This document shows, piece by piece, positions 16,753-25,591 of a stretch of DNA of 39,704 bases. How positions within the stretch are numbered: position 1 is the first letter of the stretch; each line of letters begins with the position of its first letter. This DNA comes from JADJWR01 sp964509545 (lineage in GTDB: Bacteria; Pseudomonadota; Gammaproteobacteria; Burkholderiales; Burkholderiaceae_F): the NCBI GenBank assembly GCA_964509545.1, contig CAZDXQ010000036.1, forward strand, positions 1 through 39,704, written 5' to 3'. The notes under the pieces were generated by a model. It saw only the letters and a program-made list of their open reading frames with translations, was not told where the DNA came from and ran no database searches. The position numbers and the translations under genes were made by a program.

Positions 16753-17817
16753 TCAGCCCGACGGCGCCGCCGGGCGCGCGCCGTCCATGCCTTGTCCGCC
16801 GCGGCGGCGGCGCAGTGTTTCGGAGGGCAGTTCGCCGAACATGTGCTTGTAGTCCGCGGCGAAGTGTGACAGGTGCCAGAACCCCCAGCGGGCGGCGACG
16901 TCCTGCACCGAGGTGACCTTCGCGCCGTCGCTCTTCAGTTCGCGCCGCACCCGGTTCAGGCGCAACGCGCGCAGGTAATGCAGCGGGTTGCTGCCCAGGG
17001 TGTCCTGAAAGCAGTACTGCAGCTTGCGCCGGCTCACGCCGATCGCGCGGCACAACTCGGCGATCGTGACCGGCTCGTCGGGCCGCGACAGCAGGTAGGC
17101 GCGGGCGCGGTCGACGACGCGGCGATGCCCTGCGGCGCCATCGCTGTCGACCGCGTTGTCGCCGCAGGTCAGCGCGGCGAACAGATGGGTCAGCAACGCG
17201 TCGCGCAGGCTGCGGCGGATCGATGCCTGCTCCAGCGGCATCTGGCCGGACTGCAGCACGGCAAACGTGGTGAGCAGGAACTGGCGCAACGGCTCCATGC
17301 AGTGCGGTCCGCTGCGCACCAGCCAATCGTCGCTGAGCACGTCGGCCAGTTCGACGCCTTCGACCTCGCGGCCGAAGCGGGTCGCCTCGTCGGCCGGCAG
17401 GGCAATCGCCGCCAGATCGAGCAGCCGCGAGGTCACCAGGTCGAGTTCCTGGCGCTTCGCATCGAGCACATAGATCGTCTCGGAGGTCATCGGCAGGCCA
17501 TGCGCATGGGCCTCGCCCTGCATGGCCAGCGGCACCGCCAGCGCCAGCGAATCCGGCCACGGGTTGCCGCGCTGGTGCACGACCTGATTGGTGGTCTCGC
17601 GGAACAATTGCACGTCGGCGAACCAGGCATCGACCACGCGTCCTTCGAACGCGCCGGCCGAGATCTGGTCGTAGGTCTGGTTCCAGCGCCGGACCGATTC
17701 GGCCTGTTCGTCGGCGTCGCGCGTGTAGCGGATGGCGAGCGTGTGCGTGCGCCCGTCGATTGCGCCGCCGGGCGCGTAGTCACTCGGACGATCACTGGCG
17801 ATGCCTTCGTTCAGCAC
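16753..17817 (-). CDS. AraC-family transcriptional regulator
   Basis: 354 residues with a GTG start at 17817. The N-terminal two thirds resembles the ligand-sensing half of AraC regulators of the EutR/OruR kind. The C-terminal AraC DNA-binding domain (about residues 240-340) has both helix-turn-helix motifs: VTIAELCRAIGVSRRKLQYCFQ, with NPLHYLRALRLNRVRREL after it, then VQDVAARWGFWHLSHFAADYKHMFGELPSETL. It is divergent from the DUF1329-DUF1302-RND-YCF48 cluster and separated from it by 330 bp, so it is the likely activator of that cluster. The inducer is not known. The far C-terminus is Arg/Gly-rich. Confidence 0.9.
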   Translation of the reverse strand: MLNEGIASDRPSDYAPGGAIDGRTHTLAIRYTRDADEQAESVRRWNQTYDQISAGAFEGRVVDAWFADVQLFRETTNQVVHQRGNPWPDSLALAVPLAMQGEAHAHGLPMTSETIYVLDAKRQELDLVTSRLLDLAAIALPADEATRFGREVEGVELADVLSDDWLVRSGPHCMEPLRQFLLTTFAVLQSGQMPLEQASIRRSLRDALLTHLFAALTCGDNAVDSDGAAGHRRVVDRARAYLLSRPDEPVTIAELCRAIGVSRRKLQYCFQDTLGSNPLHYLRALRLNRVRRELKSDGAKVTSVQDVAARWGFWHLSHFAADYKHMFGELPSETLRRRRGGQGMDGARPAAPSG

Positions 17818-18147
17818 GGCTGTGCGCGACGTCGTGGTGCCAAGGCGGCCGATCGTATGCCCGCGCCTTCGGGTCGTCTACTGGTGATGTCAAAAAACGG
17901 CGAGCAGCCGATGCGCTGCAGCATGGCGGTGCCGTGGTTGCGTTTCGCGCGCTTCGCAGCCACGGCCGCGACGCGGCGCTTCATCTTTGCCGAATTCGGT
18001 TAACGAACGCGATGACGCCTGCCTAGACTGCAGCGACATCACGCGGGCAGACCGGCGCGTTGCCGCCGTGAGTTGCGCGTTCGACAGGCAGGCCGTCGCT
18101 GGGCCGTTAGCTCCGCGGCGCGATCAGCGAGGGGGAGGAGACAGAAG
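17818..18147. other. Intergenic region upstream of the DUF1329 operon
   Basis: 330 bp between divergent genes. It should contain the operator for the AraC regulator and the operon promoter, but I found no clear pair of half-sites or hexamers. A strong ribosome site, GGGGGAGGAG (18131-18140), precedes the DUF1329 start. Confidence 0.4.
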
Positions 18148-19524
18148 ATGAATGCGGGCTACCGAAGCAGGGCGCCGTTTGCTTGCGCGATGCTGGTCTT
18201 GTCGCTGGCGGTTGCTTCCGCCGCCCAGGCGGCCGTCAGCGAACAGGAGGCGGCCACGCTCGGCAAGACACTGACGCCGTTCGGCGCCGAGCCGGGCGGC
18301 AACAAGGAGGGCACGATCCCGGCTTGGAGCGGCGGCCTGAAGCAGGCGCCGCCGGGGTGGAAGCCGGGCCGGGTCGATCCGTTCAAGGACGACAAGCCGC
18401 TGTTCTCGATCGACGCCGGCAACGTCGACAAGTACGCCGACAAGCTGCCCGCCGGACAGGTGGCGCTGATCAAGGCTTACAAAGGCTACCGGATGGACGT
18501 CTATCCGTCGCGCCGGACCTGCGGCTTTCCCGACTGGTTTGCCGAGCGCACTCGGCGCAATGCCACCTACGCCAAGACCAGCGCCGATGGCTGGAAACTG
18601 GAGCAGGCCTACGGCGGCGGGCTGCCGTTCCCGATCCCGAAGAACGGGTTCGAAGCCATGTGGAACTACAAGATCCACTACCAGGGCACGGCGCGCCGGT
18701 TGCAGATCTCGGCGCTGCTGCCGGAAAAGGGCGGCGGCTATGTCGAGAACAAGCAGTGGTTCTACGACTGGTATCCGTTCCTCAATCCCAAGGTCAATTC
18801 GCCGAAAGAGGTCAACAACGTCGAGTCGAAGCAGATCTACGAGGTGCTGACGCCGCCGTCGCGCGCCGGCGAGGTGTACCTGATCCATACCTTCCACGAC
18901 GCGCCGGCCGACGCCTGGATCTACTTTCCCGGCCAGCGCCGCGTGCGCCGCGCGCCGACGTTCGCCTACGACAACCCGATCGCCGGCTTCGACAATCTGT
19001 ATTTCGTCGACCAGATCAACATGTTCATCGGCGCGATGGACCGCTACGACTTCAAGCTGATCGGCAAGAAGGAGATGTACGTGCCGTACAACTCGTACCG
19101 GCAGATCGACAAGAGCATCAAGTTCAAGGACTACCTCGGTCCGGACTACGTCAAGCGCGACGTGATGCGCTACGAGCTGCACCGCGTCTGGGTGGTCGAG
19201 GCCACGGTCAAGCCCGACAAGCGGCACTCGTTCGCCAAGCGCGTCTTCTACATCGACGAGGACAGCTGGGCGCTGCTTCACGTCGACATGTACGACGCCA
19301 AGGGCAACCTGTGGCGCGTGCAGGAAGGCAGCCTGTGGGCATCGCCCGACATCCAGGCCTGCGTGACGCTCGAGCAGCAGATGTACGACCTGGTGGCGCG
19401 CCGCTATGCGCTCGACAACCAGACCCAGGAAGGCGAGGTGCTCGAGCTCGAGGCGTCGAACCGCGACAACTACAACGACAACTTCTTCAGTGCCGACTCG
19501 ATCCGGCGCATGGGCGAGCGTTAA
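18148..19524 (+). CDS. Exported DUF1329 family protein (LolA-like fold)
   Basis: 458 residues from the ATG at 18148, preceded by a strong Shine-Dalgarno. A Sec signal peptide ends at AAQAA (about residue 29). The mature N-terminus reads LGKTLTPFGAEPGGNKEGTIPAWSGG, the hallmark start of DUF1329 proteins, and FFSADSIRRMGER at the end is also typical. DUF1329 is related to the LolA/LolB lipoprotein-carrier fold, so a role in carrying a hydrophobic ligand across the periplasm is plausible. It is first in an operon with DUF1302, an RND transporter and a YCF48-like protein; such genes are often found together, which supports a shared envelope function. Confidence 0.9.
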   Translation: MNAGYRSRAPFACAMLVLSLAVASAAQAAVSEQEAATLGKTLTPFGAEPGGNKEGTIPAWSGGLKQAPPGWKPGRVDPFKDDKPLFSIDAGNVDKYADKLPAGQVALIKAYKGYRMDVYPSRRTCGFPDWFAERTRRNATYAKTSADGWKLEQAYGGGLPFPIPKNGFEAMWNYKIHYQGTARRLQISALLPEKGGGYVENKQWFYDWYPFLNPKVNSPKEVNNVESKQIYEVLTPPSRAGEVYLIHTFHDAPADAWIYFPGQRRVRRAPTFAYDNPIAGFDNLYFVDQINMFIGAMDRYDFKLIGKKEMYVPYNSYRQIDKSIKFKDYLGPDYVKRDVMRYELHRVWVVEATVKPDKRHSFAKRVFYIDEDSWALLHVDMYDAKGNLWRVQEGSLWASPDIQACVTLEQQMYDLVARRYALDNQTQEGEVLELEASNRDNYNDNFFSADSIRRMGER

Positions 19525-19557
19525 GGCACGGCGAACAACGACAACGGGGAGGGGACC

Positions 19558-21390
19558 ATGAGAGAAGCGGGTGGAAGCGCCGCGGGGCGGCGTCTGGGCA
19601 TGACGGCAGCGGCGCTGGCCGTGACCGGCGCGCTGGCCGGCTGGTCGTCGCCGTCGCTGGCGCTGCGCTTCGGCTCCGAGGAGCAGGGGCTGACCGGCAG
19701 CTTCGACAGCACGATCTCGTTCGGCCTGATCCGGCGCATGAGTGACGCGGACTGCCGCATCCTCGGCAACGACTCCGGCGGCTGCAACGTCGGTACCAAC
19801 AACACGCTGCACTCGCTGGTGCAGCTGCAGCCGGGGGGCGGCTATGCCAATGCCGACTTCAACTACACCAATTTCGACGACGGCGACCTGAACTACAAGA
19901 AGGGCGACATCGTCTCGGCAGCGCTCAAGGGCACGCACGAACTGTCGCTGCGCGCGCGCGGCGGCTGGAGCTCGCTGGTGCGCGCCACCTGGCACAAGGA
20001 CTTCAAGGTCGACGACACGCGCCGGCTGCCGCTGAACGACGAGTCGAAGGACATCGCCGTCGACAACATCACCCTGCTCGATGCCTGGATCGCCAAGGAC
20101 TTCGACCTCGGCGGCAGGCGCGCCAAGGTCAAGCTCGGCAACCAGGTCGTCAGCTGGGGCGAGGACATCTTCATCCTCGGCGGCGTCAACCAGGTCAACG
20201 CTATCGACCTGCAGAAGTTTCACGTCCCTGGCACGCAGCTGAAGGAGATCTTCATCCCGGCGCCGATGGCCTGGGCATCGCTGCCGGTGGCCGACAGCAC
20301 CAACGTCGAGGCCTATTACCAGTTCCGCTGGAACTCGTTCAAGTTCGATCCGACCGGCACCTTCTTCTCCACGGCCGACGTGGTCGGCAAGGGCAACAAG
20401 CCGGGCTTCCTGCCGACGTCGGTGGTCGAGGACTTCTTTCCCGGCACCTGCGCGACGCTGCCGAAGGGCCGCTGCGGCGATTTCGTGGTCAGCGGCCTGA
20501 CCGACGAGGAAAATCTCGCCGCCGGCCTGGCGATTCCCTACCTTGGCGAGCGCAAGCCGAAGAAGACGGGACAGTTCGGCCTGGCGCTGCGCCACTTCGC
20601 CAGCAGCCTCGACACCGAGTTCGGCTTTTACTACCAGCGCTATCACGACAAGCTGCCGTTCCTCGGCTTCACCGCCGACACGGCCACCGGCGCGATCAAC
20701 GGCTATTTCCTCGCCTACGGCGAGAAGCGCGACCTTTACGGCGTATCGATGAGCACCAAGGTCGGCCCGGTGGCGGTGGGCGCGGAACTGTCGTACCGCC
20801 CCAAGGACAGCGTCGGCATCGATCCGACCGTGCCGTTCGGCGCGCTCGGCGGCGCGCCCGAACCCAATCCCTACGCGGTGGTCGACCTCGGCGCGCAGCC
20901 CGGCTTCGTCGTCGAGAAGAAGTGGCAGCTGCATCTGACCGGCTTCTACACCTTTGCGCCGAACGATCCGCTCGGCGGCCTGGTGTCGGCGCTCGGCGCC
21001 GCGGACGGTTTCATCCTGACCGAGGCCGCGGTGACGCACTACCCGAAGCTCGACCGTTCGGGCCGCATCCCGTATTTCCTGCCCAACTACGACCTGCCGA
21101 CCAAGACTTCGTGGGGCTACGTTTTCGAACTGGGCCTGAACTATCCGAATGCCTTCGACAGCGGCATCACGCTGACGCCGCAGGTCGACTGGTTCCATGA
21201 CGTCGGCGGCAGCAGCCCGAACACGATTCCGTTCGTCAAGGGCCGCAAGGCGCTGACGCTGTCGCTGTTGGGCAACTACCGCGACCGCTGGAAGGGCGGC
21301 CTGCAGTACGTCCGCTACTCCGGCGGCGGCGACAACAATCTGGTGCGCGATCGCGACTTCATCAGCGCCAACGTGCAGTTCCTGTTCTGA
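19558..21390 (+). CDS. Outer-membrane DUF1302 family protein
   Basis: 610 residues, 33 bp after the DUF1329 gene, with GGGGAGGG before the ATG. A signal peptide ends at SLA. The mature start LRFGSEEQGLTGSFDSTISFGL, early NYDDGDLNY-like repeats (TNFDDGDLNYKKGD) and VKLGNQVVSWGEDIFILGG are characteristic of DUF1302. Many short amphipathic strands and a final Phe (VQFLF) fit an outer-membrane beta-barrel recognised by the Bam machinery. It is likely the outer-membrane pore or acceptor for the substrate handled by its neighbours. No substrate is proven. Confidence 0.9.
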   Translation: MREAGGSAAGRRLGMTAAALAVTGALAGWSSPSLALRFGSEEQGLTGSFDSTISFGLIRRMSDADCRILGNDSGGCNVGTNNTLHSLVQLQPGGGYANADFNYTNFDDGDLNYKKGDIVSAALKGTHELSLRARGGWSSLVRATWHKDFKVDDTRRLPLNDESKDIAVDNITLLDAWIAKDFDLGGRRAKVKLGNQVVSWGEDIFILGGVNQVNAIDLQKFHVPGTQLKEIFIPAPMAWASLPVADSTNVEAYYQFRWNSFKFDPTGTFFSTADVVGKGNKPGFLPTSVVEDFFPGTCATLPKGRCGDFVVSGLTDEENLAAGLAIPYLGERKPKKTGQFGLALRHFASSLDTEFGFYYQRYHDKLPFLGFTADTATGAINGYFLAYGEKRDLYGVSMSTKVGPVAVGAELSYRPKDSVGIDPTVPFGALGGAPEPNPYAVVDLGAQPGFVVEKKWQLHLTGFYTFAPNDPLGGLVSALGAADGFILTEAAVTHYPKLDRSGRIPYFLPNYDLPTKTSWGYVFELGLNYPNAFDSGITLTPQVDWFHDVGGSSPNTIPFVKGRKALTLSLLGNYRDRWKGGLQYVRYSGGGDNNLVRDRDFISANVQFLF

Positions 21391-21397
21391 CTCTCCC

Positions 21398-21437
21398 GCC
21401 CGCGCGAGGCCGCGGCGCGCCGCGGCCGCGCGCGGGC
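21398..21437 (+). promoter_or_regulatory. Very stable hairpin before the RND transporter start
   Basis: GCCCGCGCG-A-GGCCGCGG (21398-21415) pairs with 21420-21437 around a 4-base loop CGCG: 17 pairs with one A-G mismatch. It starts 8 bases after the DUF1302 stop and ends 8 bases before the GTG at 21446, so it covers where a ribosome site should be. No T-run follows, so it is not a standard terminator. Confidence 0.6.
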
Positions 21438-21445
21438 CCGCCAGC

Positions 21446-23806
21446 GTGCTGGAACGCATCGTCAACCGGCTGCAGGCGCTGTTCTTCGACCAGCGCGGCG
21501 CGACGCTGGCCGTGCTGGCGCTGGTGACCGCGGTGATGGGCGTCTTCGCCCTGCAGCTGCGCATGAGCGCCGGCTTCGACAAGCAGCTGCCGCAGAACCA
21601 CGAGTACATCCGCACCTTCAACCAGTACCGCGAGGTGCTGTTCGGCGCCAACCGGATCATCGTCGTCGTGCACGCGAAACGCGGCGACATCTGGAACGAG
21701 AAGGCGCTGACCCGGCTGCACGACGTCACCGAGGCGCTGTTCTTCATGGCCGGCGTCGATCGCCGCACGGTGACCTCGCTGTGGACGCCGAATACGCGCG
21801 CGGTGCAGATCACCGAAGAGGGGATGAAGGCCGAGGACGTGATCGGCGGCGACGTCACCGTCAAGTCGCTGACGCCGCAGGCGATCGACGGCATCCGCGA
21901 GCGCACGATCGTCGGCGGCTTCGTCGGCAGTCTGGTCGCCAACGACGGCAGCGGCGCGATGGTCGTCGGCGAACTGGCCGATCCCGATCCGAAGACCGGC
22001 GCCCGGCTCGACTATCTCGACTTCAGTAATCGGCTCGAGACCGAGATCCGCGACAAGTTCACCGACGCCGACTACGACATCCAGATCATCGGCTTCGCCA
22101 AGCAGATGGGCGACATCGCCGAGGGCGCCAAGAGCGTGGTCGGTTTCTTCGGCCTGGCCTTCGTGCTGACCGCCGCGGCCGTGTACCTGTACACGCGCTC
22201 CTGGGTGCTGACCTTCCTGCCGCTCGCCTGCTCGCTGGTGTCGGTGGTGTGGCAGTTCGGCACCATCACCCTGCTCGGCTTCGGCCTCGACCCGCTGGCG
22301 ATCCTGGTGCCGTTCCTGGTCTTCGCCATCGGCGTGTCGCACGGCATCCAGCAGATCAATTACATCTCGCGCGAGGTCTGCGCCGGCGCCGACGCGATGA
22401 CGGCGGCGCGGCGCAGCTTCACCGGCCTGCTGGTGCCGGGCACGCTGGCGCTGATCACCGCCTTCGTCGGCTTCGCCACCCTGGTGCTGGTGCCGATCCC
22501 GATGATCCGCGAACTGGCGATCACCGCCTCGGTCGGCGTCGCCTACAAGATCATCACCAACCTCGTCATGCTGCCGGTGCTGGCGAGCTACTTCCGCTTC
22601 GACGCCGCCTACGTCGAGCGTGTCAGCCGCTCGCGCGCCGCGCGCACGCGGGCGATGGCGCTGCTCGGCGGGCTGGCCGAGACGCGCAATGCCGCCATCG
22701 GCACCGCCATCGGCGCCGTGCTGCTGGCCGTTGCCGTCTGGCAGAGCCAGGGTCGCCATGTCGGCCACGTGCTGCCCGGCGCGCCCGAACTGCACGACGA
22801 ATCGCGCTACAACCGCGACGTCGAGAGCGTGGTTTCGCGCTTCGGCCTGGGGCTGGACCTGCTGACGGTGCCGGTGGAGTCGCCGAAGGACGGCTGCTTC
22901 AAGTACCCGGTCATGGCCTACGTCGACCGGCTGACCTGGGCGCTGACCAACACGCCGGGCGTGTTGACGGCGCAATCGCTGTCGACGATGGCCAAGCTCG
23001 CTTCGGCCGGCGTCAACGAAGGCAATCCCAAGTGGGCGGCGCTGCCGCGCGAGGAACTGACGCTCGGCGAGGCGGTGCGGCAGGTGCCGGAGGGCATGCG
23101 GCTGAACAACGCCGAGTGCACCGTGCTGCCGGTGAACCTTTACCTCGCCGATCACAAGGCGACGACGATCAAGGGCGTGGTCGATGCGGTCAAGCGCTTC
23201 CGCAATGCCGAGAGGGCCGAGGGCGTGACCGTGCGGCTGGCCAGCGGCAGCGCCGGCGTGCAGGCGGCCACCAACGAGGTGGTCGAGACTTCCGAGCTGC
23301 CGATGATGCTGTATGTCTACCTGACCATCGTCGTGCTCGTGTACATCGTCTATCGCGACTGGCGGGCGATGATCGCCTGCTGCCTGCCGCTGACGCTGGC
23401 GACCTTCCTCGGCTACTGGTTCATGCGTGTTCTCGACATCGGCCTGACCGTGGCCACGCTGCCGGTGATGGTGCTGGCCGTGGGCATCGGCGTCGACTAC
23501 GCCTTCTACATCTACAACCGGCTGCAGCTGTACCTGGCCAACGGCATCGACATCGTCGCCGCCTTCAAGCAGGCGCTGCAGGAGGTCGGCATCGCCACGA
23601 TCTTCACCGCGATCACGCTGTCGGTGGGCGTGGCCACCTGGTCGTTTTCGGCCCTGAAATTCCAGGCCGACATGGGGTTGCTGCTGACCTTCATGTTCAT
23701 GATCAACATGGTGATGGCGATCACGCTGCTGCCGGCGCTGGCGGTGATCATCGACGTGCTGATTCCGCGCCGGCGTCCGGTCAGGGCGCCGTTCCTGGCG
23801 CATTGA
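21446..23806 (+). CDS. RND-superfamily (MMPL-type) transporter
   Basis: 786 residues from a GTG start; no Shine-Dalgarno is visible because a hairpin occupies that region. The layout is two repeated halves, each with one membrane helix, a periplasmic domain and five more helices. Halves show KSVVGFFGLAFVLTAAAVYL, then FLVFAIGVSHGIQQINYI in the first, and VMVLAVGIGVDYAFYIYNRL with MVMAITLLPALAVIIDVLI in the second. The Gly-rich GIGVDYAFYI segment is the proton-relay helix region of MMPL/HAE3-type RND proteins. Such proteins move lipids or hydrophobic compounds using the proton gradient. With the LolA-like DUF1329 and barrel DUF1302 proteins it could form a trans-envelope route. Confidence 0.9.
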   Translation: MLERIVNRLQALFFDQRGATLAVLALVTAVMGVFALQLRMSAGFDKQLPQNHEYIRTFNQYREVLFGANRIIVVVHAKRGDIWNEKALTRLHDVTEALFFMAGVDRRTVTSLWTPNTRAVQITEEGMKAEDVIGGDVTVKSLTPQAIDGIRERTIVGGFVGSLVANDGSGAMVVGELADPDPKTGARLDYLDFSNRLETEIRDKFTDADYDIQIIGFAKQMGDIAEGAKSVVGFFGLAFVLTAAAVYLYTRSWVLTFLPLACSLVSVVWQFGTITLLGFGLDPLAILVPFLVFAIGVSHGIQQINYISREVCAGADAMTAARRSFTGLLVPGTLALITAFVGFATLVLVPIPMIRELAITASVGVAYKIITNLVMLPVLASYFRFDAAYVERVSRSRAARTRAMALLGGLAETRNAAIGTAIGAVLLAVAVWQSQGRHVGHVLPGAPELHDESRYNRDVESVVSRFGLGLDLLTVPVESPKDGCFKYPVMAYVDRLTWALTNTPGVLTAQSLSTMAKLASAGVNEGNPKWAALPREELTLGEAVRQVPEGMRLNNAECTVLPVNLYLADHKATTIKGVVDAVKRFRNAERAEGVTVRLASGSAGVQAATNEVVETSELPMMLYVYLTIVVLVYIVYRDWRAMIACCLPLTLATFLGYWFMRVLDIGLTVATLPVMVLAVGIGVDYAFYIYNRLQLYLANGIDIVAAFKQALQEVGIATIFTAITLSVGVATWSFSALKFQADMGLLLTFMFMINMVMAITLLPALAVIIDVLIPRRRPVRAPFLAH

Positions 23807-23911
23807 AATGAAGCGCCCACGCTCGGTTGCGCGCGCTGCGCCGTCGGGGGCGCTCGGAGGCGCCGGGTCGCCGCGTGTCCATGGGAGCGTTGTCCGCACA
23901 TGGAGCAGGCA

Positions 23912-24883
23912 ATGACACGACTGCGCCTGCTCGTGACCCTGGCCGGTGCGGCGGCGATCGGCGCCGTGGCGGTGTCTGCCGCCGACAAGGCGGCCTCGGG
24001 CACGGTCGCCGGCCGTCCCGCGCTCGCTGCGCCGCTGGCGAGCCGGGCGCCGCTTACCGCCGTCACCCGCGCCGGCAACGCCTGGGTCGCCGTCGGCGAC
24101 TACGGCGTGGTCCTGCGCAGCGACGACGGCAAGGATTGGCAGCAGGCGCAGGCGGTACCGGTCGACACGTTGCTGACGGCGGTGACCTTCGTTTCGGCGC
24201 ACCAGGGCTGGGCGGTCGGCCACGGCGGGCTGGTGCTGGGCACCGGCGACGGCGGGAAGGCCTGGTCGCTGCTGGCGACAGTCGAGGGCGCGCCGACATT
24301 GCTGTCGGTGTGGTTCGGCGACGCGCAGCGCGGCATCGTCACCGGCGCCTACGGTGCGGCATTCGCCACGCGCGACGGTGGCCGCACATGGCAGCGGCTG
24401 ACCGTCGGCCGCGACCGCGACGCCGAGTTGCACCTGAACCATGTCTTCGCCGCCGGGCAGGCGCTTTTCATCGCCGCCGAAAGCGGCGCCGCCTTCCGCT
24501 CGACCGATGGCGGCGAATCCTGGTCGCGGCTGAAGACCAACGCCAGCGGCTCGCTGTGGACCGGCAGCGGGCTGCGCGACGGCACGGTGCTGCTGGCGGG
24601 CATGAGCGGACGGGTGCTGGCGAGCCGCGACCAGGGCGAAACATGGACGGCGCTGGCCAGCGGCACCGAGCAGGCGCTCACGGGACTGATCGAGACCGAA
24701 GGCGGCGAAGTCGTCGCGGTCGGCAACGGCGGCGTCGTCGTGCGTGTCGCCGCGGGCCTGGAAAAAGCCAGGCTGACGGTGCGCGCCGACCGGCAGAATC
24801 TTGCTGCGGTGGCGGCCGTGCCGTCCGGACTTGCCCTGCTCGGCCAGCAGGGCGTGATGACTGCGGATGCGGATCAGAAATGA
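23912..24883 (+). CDS. Exported YCF48/HCF136-like beta-propeller protein
   Basis: 323 residues from the ATG at 23912, which has GGAGCAGG at good spacing; an ATG at 23900 would add four residues. A signal peptide runs to about residue 22. The mature protein is built of repeated blades ending in the BNR/Asp-box-like pattern: VLRSDDGKDW, VLGTGDGGKAW, AFATRDGGRTW, AFRSTDGGESW and VLASRDQGETW. This is the YCF48/HCF136 propeller, a scaffold rather than an enzyme in known cases. It follows the RND gene and is a regular partner of DUF1302/DUF1329/RND clusters. Confidence 0.88.
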   Translation: MTRLRLLVTLAGAAAIGAVAVSAADKAASGTVAGRPALAAPLASRAPLTAVTRAGNAWVAVGDYGVVLRSDDGKDWQQAQAVPVDTLLTAVTFVSAHQGWAVGHGGLVLGTGDGGKAWSLLATVEGAPTLLSVWFGDAQRGIVTGAYGAAFATRDGGRTWQRLTVGRDRDAELHLNHVFAAGQALFIAAESGAAFRSTDGGESWSRLKTNASGSLWTGSGLRDGTVLLAGMSGRVLASRDQGETWTALASGTEQALTGLIETEGGEVVAVGNGGVVVRVAAGLEKARLTVRADRQNLAAVAAVPSGLALLGQQGVMTADADQK

Positions 24884-24894
24884 AGGAGCAAGGC

Positions 24895-25380
24895 ATGCTG
24901 GAGCGGTTGCTGCAGGCGCTGCGCGGCAATGAACCGCCGGCGAGCGCCAACGTGGCGCAGCTGTGGCGCAAGCAGATCGCGGTGGCGGCGATCCTGGTGG
25001 AGGCAAGCCAGGTCGACCGCATGGTGACCGACGGGGAACGGCAGGCGATCGTGCGCGCGATCATGCGCTGCCTCGGCATGAGCGAAGCCGACGCATTGCG
25101 GCTGGTGGCGGCGGCGCAGGCGCAGTTCGCCGACAGCCTCGACGACTGGGTTTATGCCGAAGCCGTGCGCGCGGGATACGACTACGAGGAGCGGATCGAG
25201 ATCATCGGCATGATCTGGGACGTCGTCTACGCCGACGGCGCGCTGAGCAAGCTGGAGATCGATCTGCTGAAACGGCTCGCGGCGCACCTGGAGATCGCCG
25301 AGGAGGACGTCAACGCCGTGCGCATTGAGGCCTTCGGCCGCGTCAGCAGCGAGCGCAGCGGCGGCGAGCGGCTCGACTGA
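24895..25380 (+). CDS. TerB-like helical protein
   Basis: 161 residues from the ATG at 24895, with AAGGAG six bases upstream. An ATG at 24880 overlapping the previous stop would add MKEQG. The protein is all helical. Residues 25-145 follow the TerB/COG4103 pattern: VAAILVEASQVDRMVTDGER in the first half, then EIIGMIWDVVYADGALSKLE in the second, each with acidic residues (Asp, Glu) that bind metal in TerB. It has no signal peptide, so it is cytoplasmic. It overlaps the YCF48 transcription unit by position and is its last gene. Role unknown. Confidence 0.82.
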   Translation: MLERLLQALRGNEPPASANVAQLWRKQIAVAAILVEASQVDRMVTDGERQAIVRAIMRCLGMSEADALRLVAAAQAQFADSLDDWVYAEAVRAGYDYEERIEIIGMIWDVVYADGALSKLEIDLLKRLAAHLEIAEEDVNAVRIEAFGRVSSERSGGERLD

Positions 25381-25591
25381 GAACACGTGGCGCGTTCGAC
25401 GCCGGCGCTGCGAGATCGGCTCGCACCGCAAGAGGCTATCGGGTGCCGGACAGCGCAGCCGCGCCGGCGCGCACGAATGGCGCCGGCTGGCAGTGCAGCA
25501 AGGAAGGGCGACGGGGAAGTCTGCCGAAATGGGATAGCGCGCGGCACAGGCGGCGGTCAGACTGCAGCGCGCACGCGAGGAGGAGACATCG

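Noticed and set aside
18124..21942. 1272-residue open frame on the minus strand
   Set aside because: It is antisense to the DUF1329 and DUF1302 genes, with an Arg/Val/Leu/His-rich composition typical of the reverse strand of high-GC genes. The plus-strand proteins have clear families.
21362..25006. 1214-residue open frame on the minus strand
   Set aside because: Antisense to the RND and YCF48-like genes; low-complexity Arg/Gln/His content and no recognisable domain.
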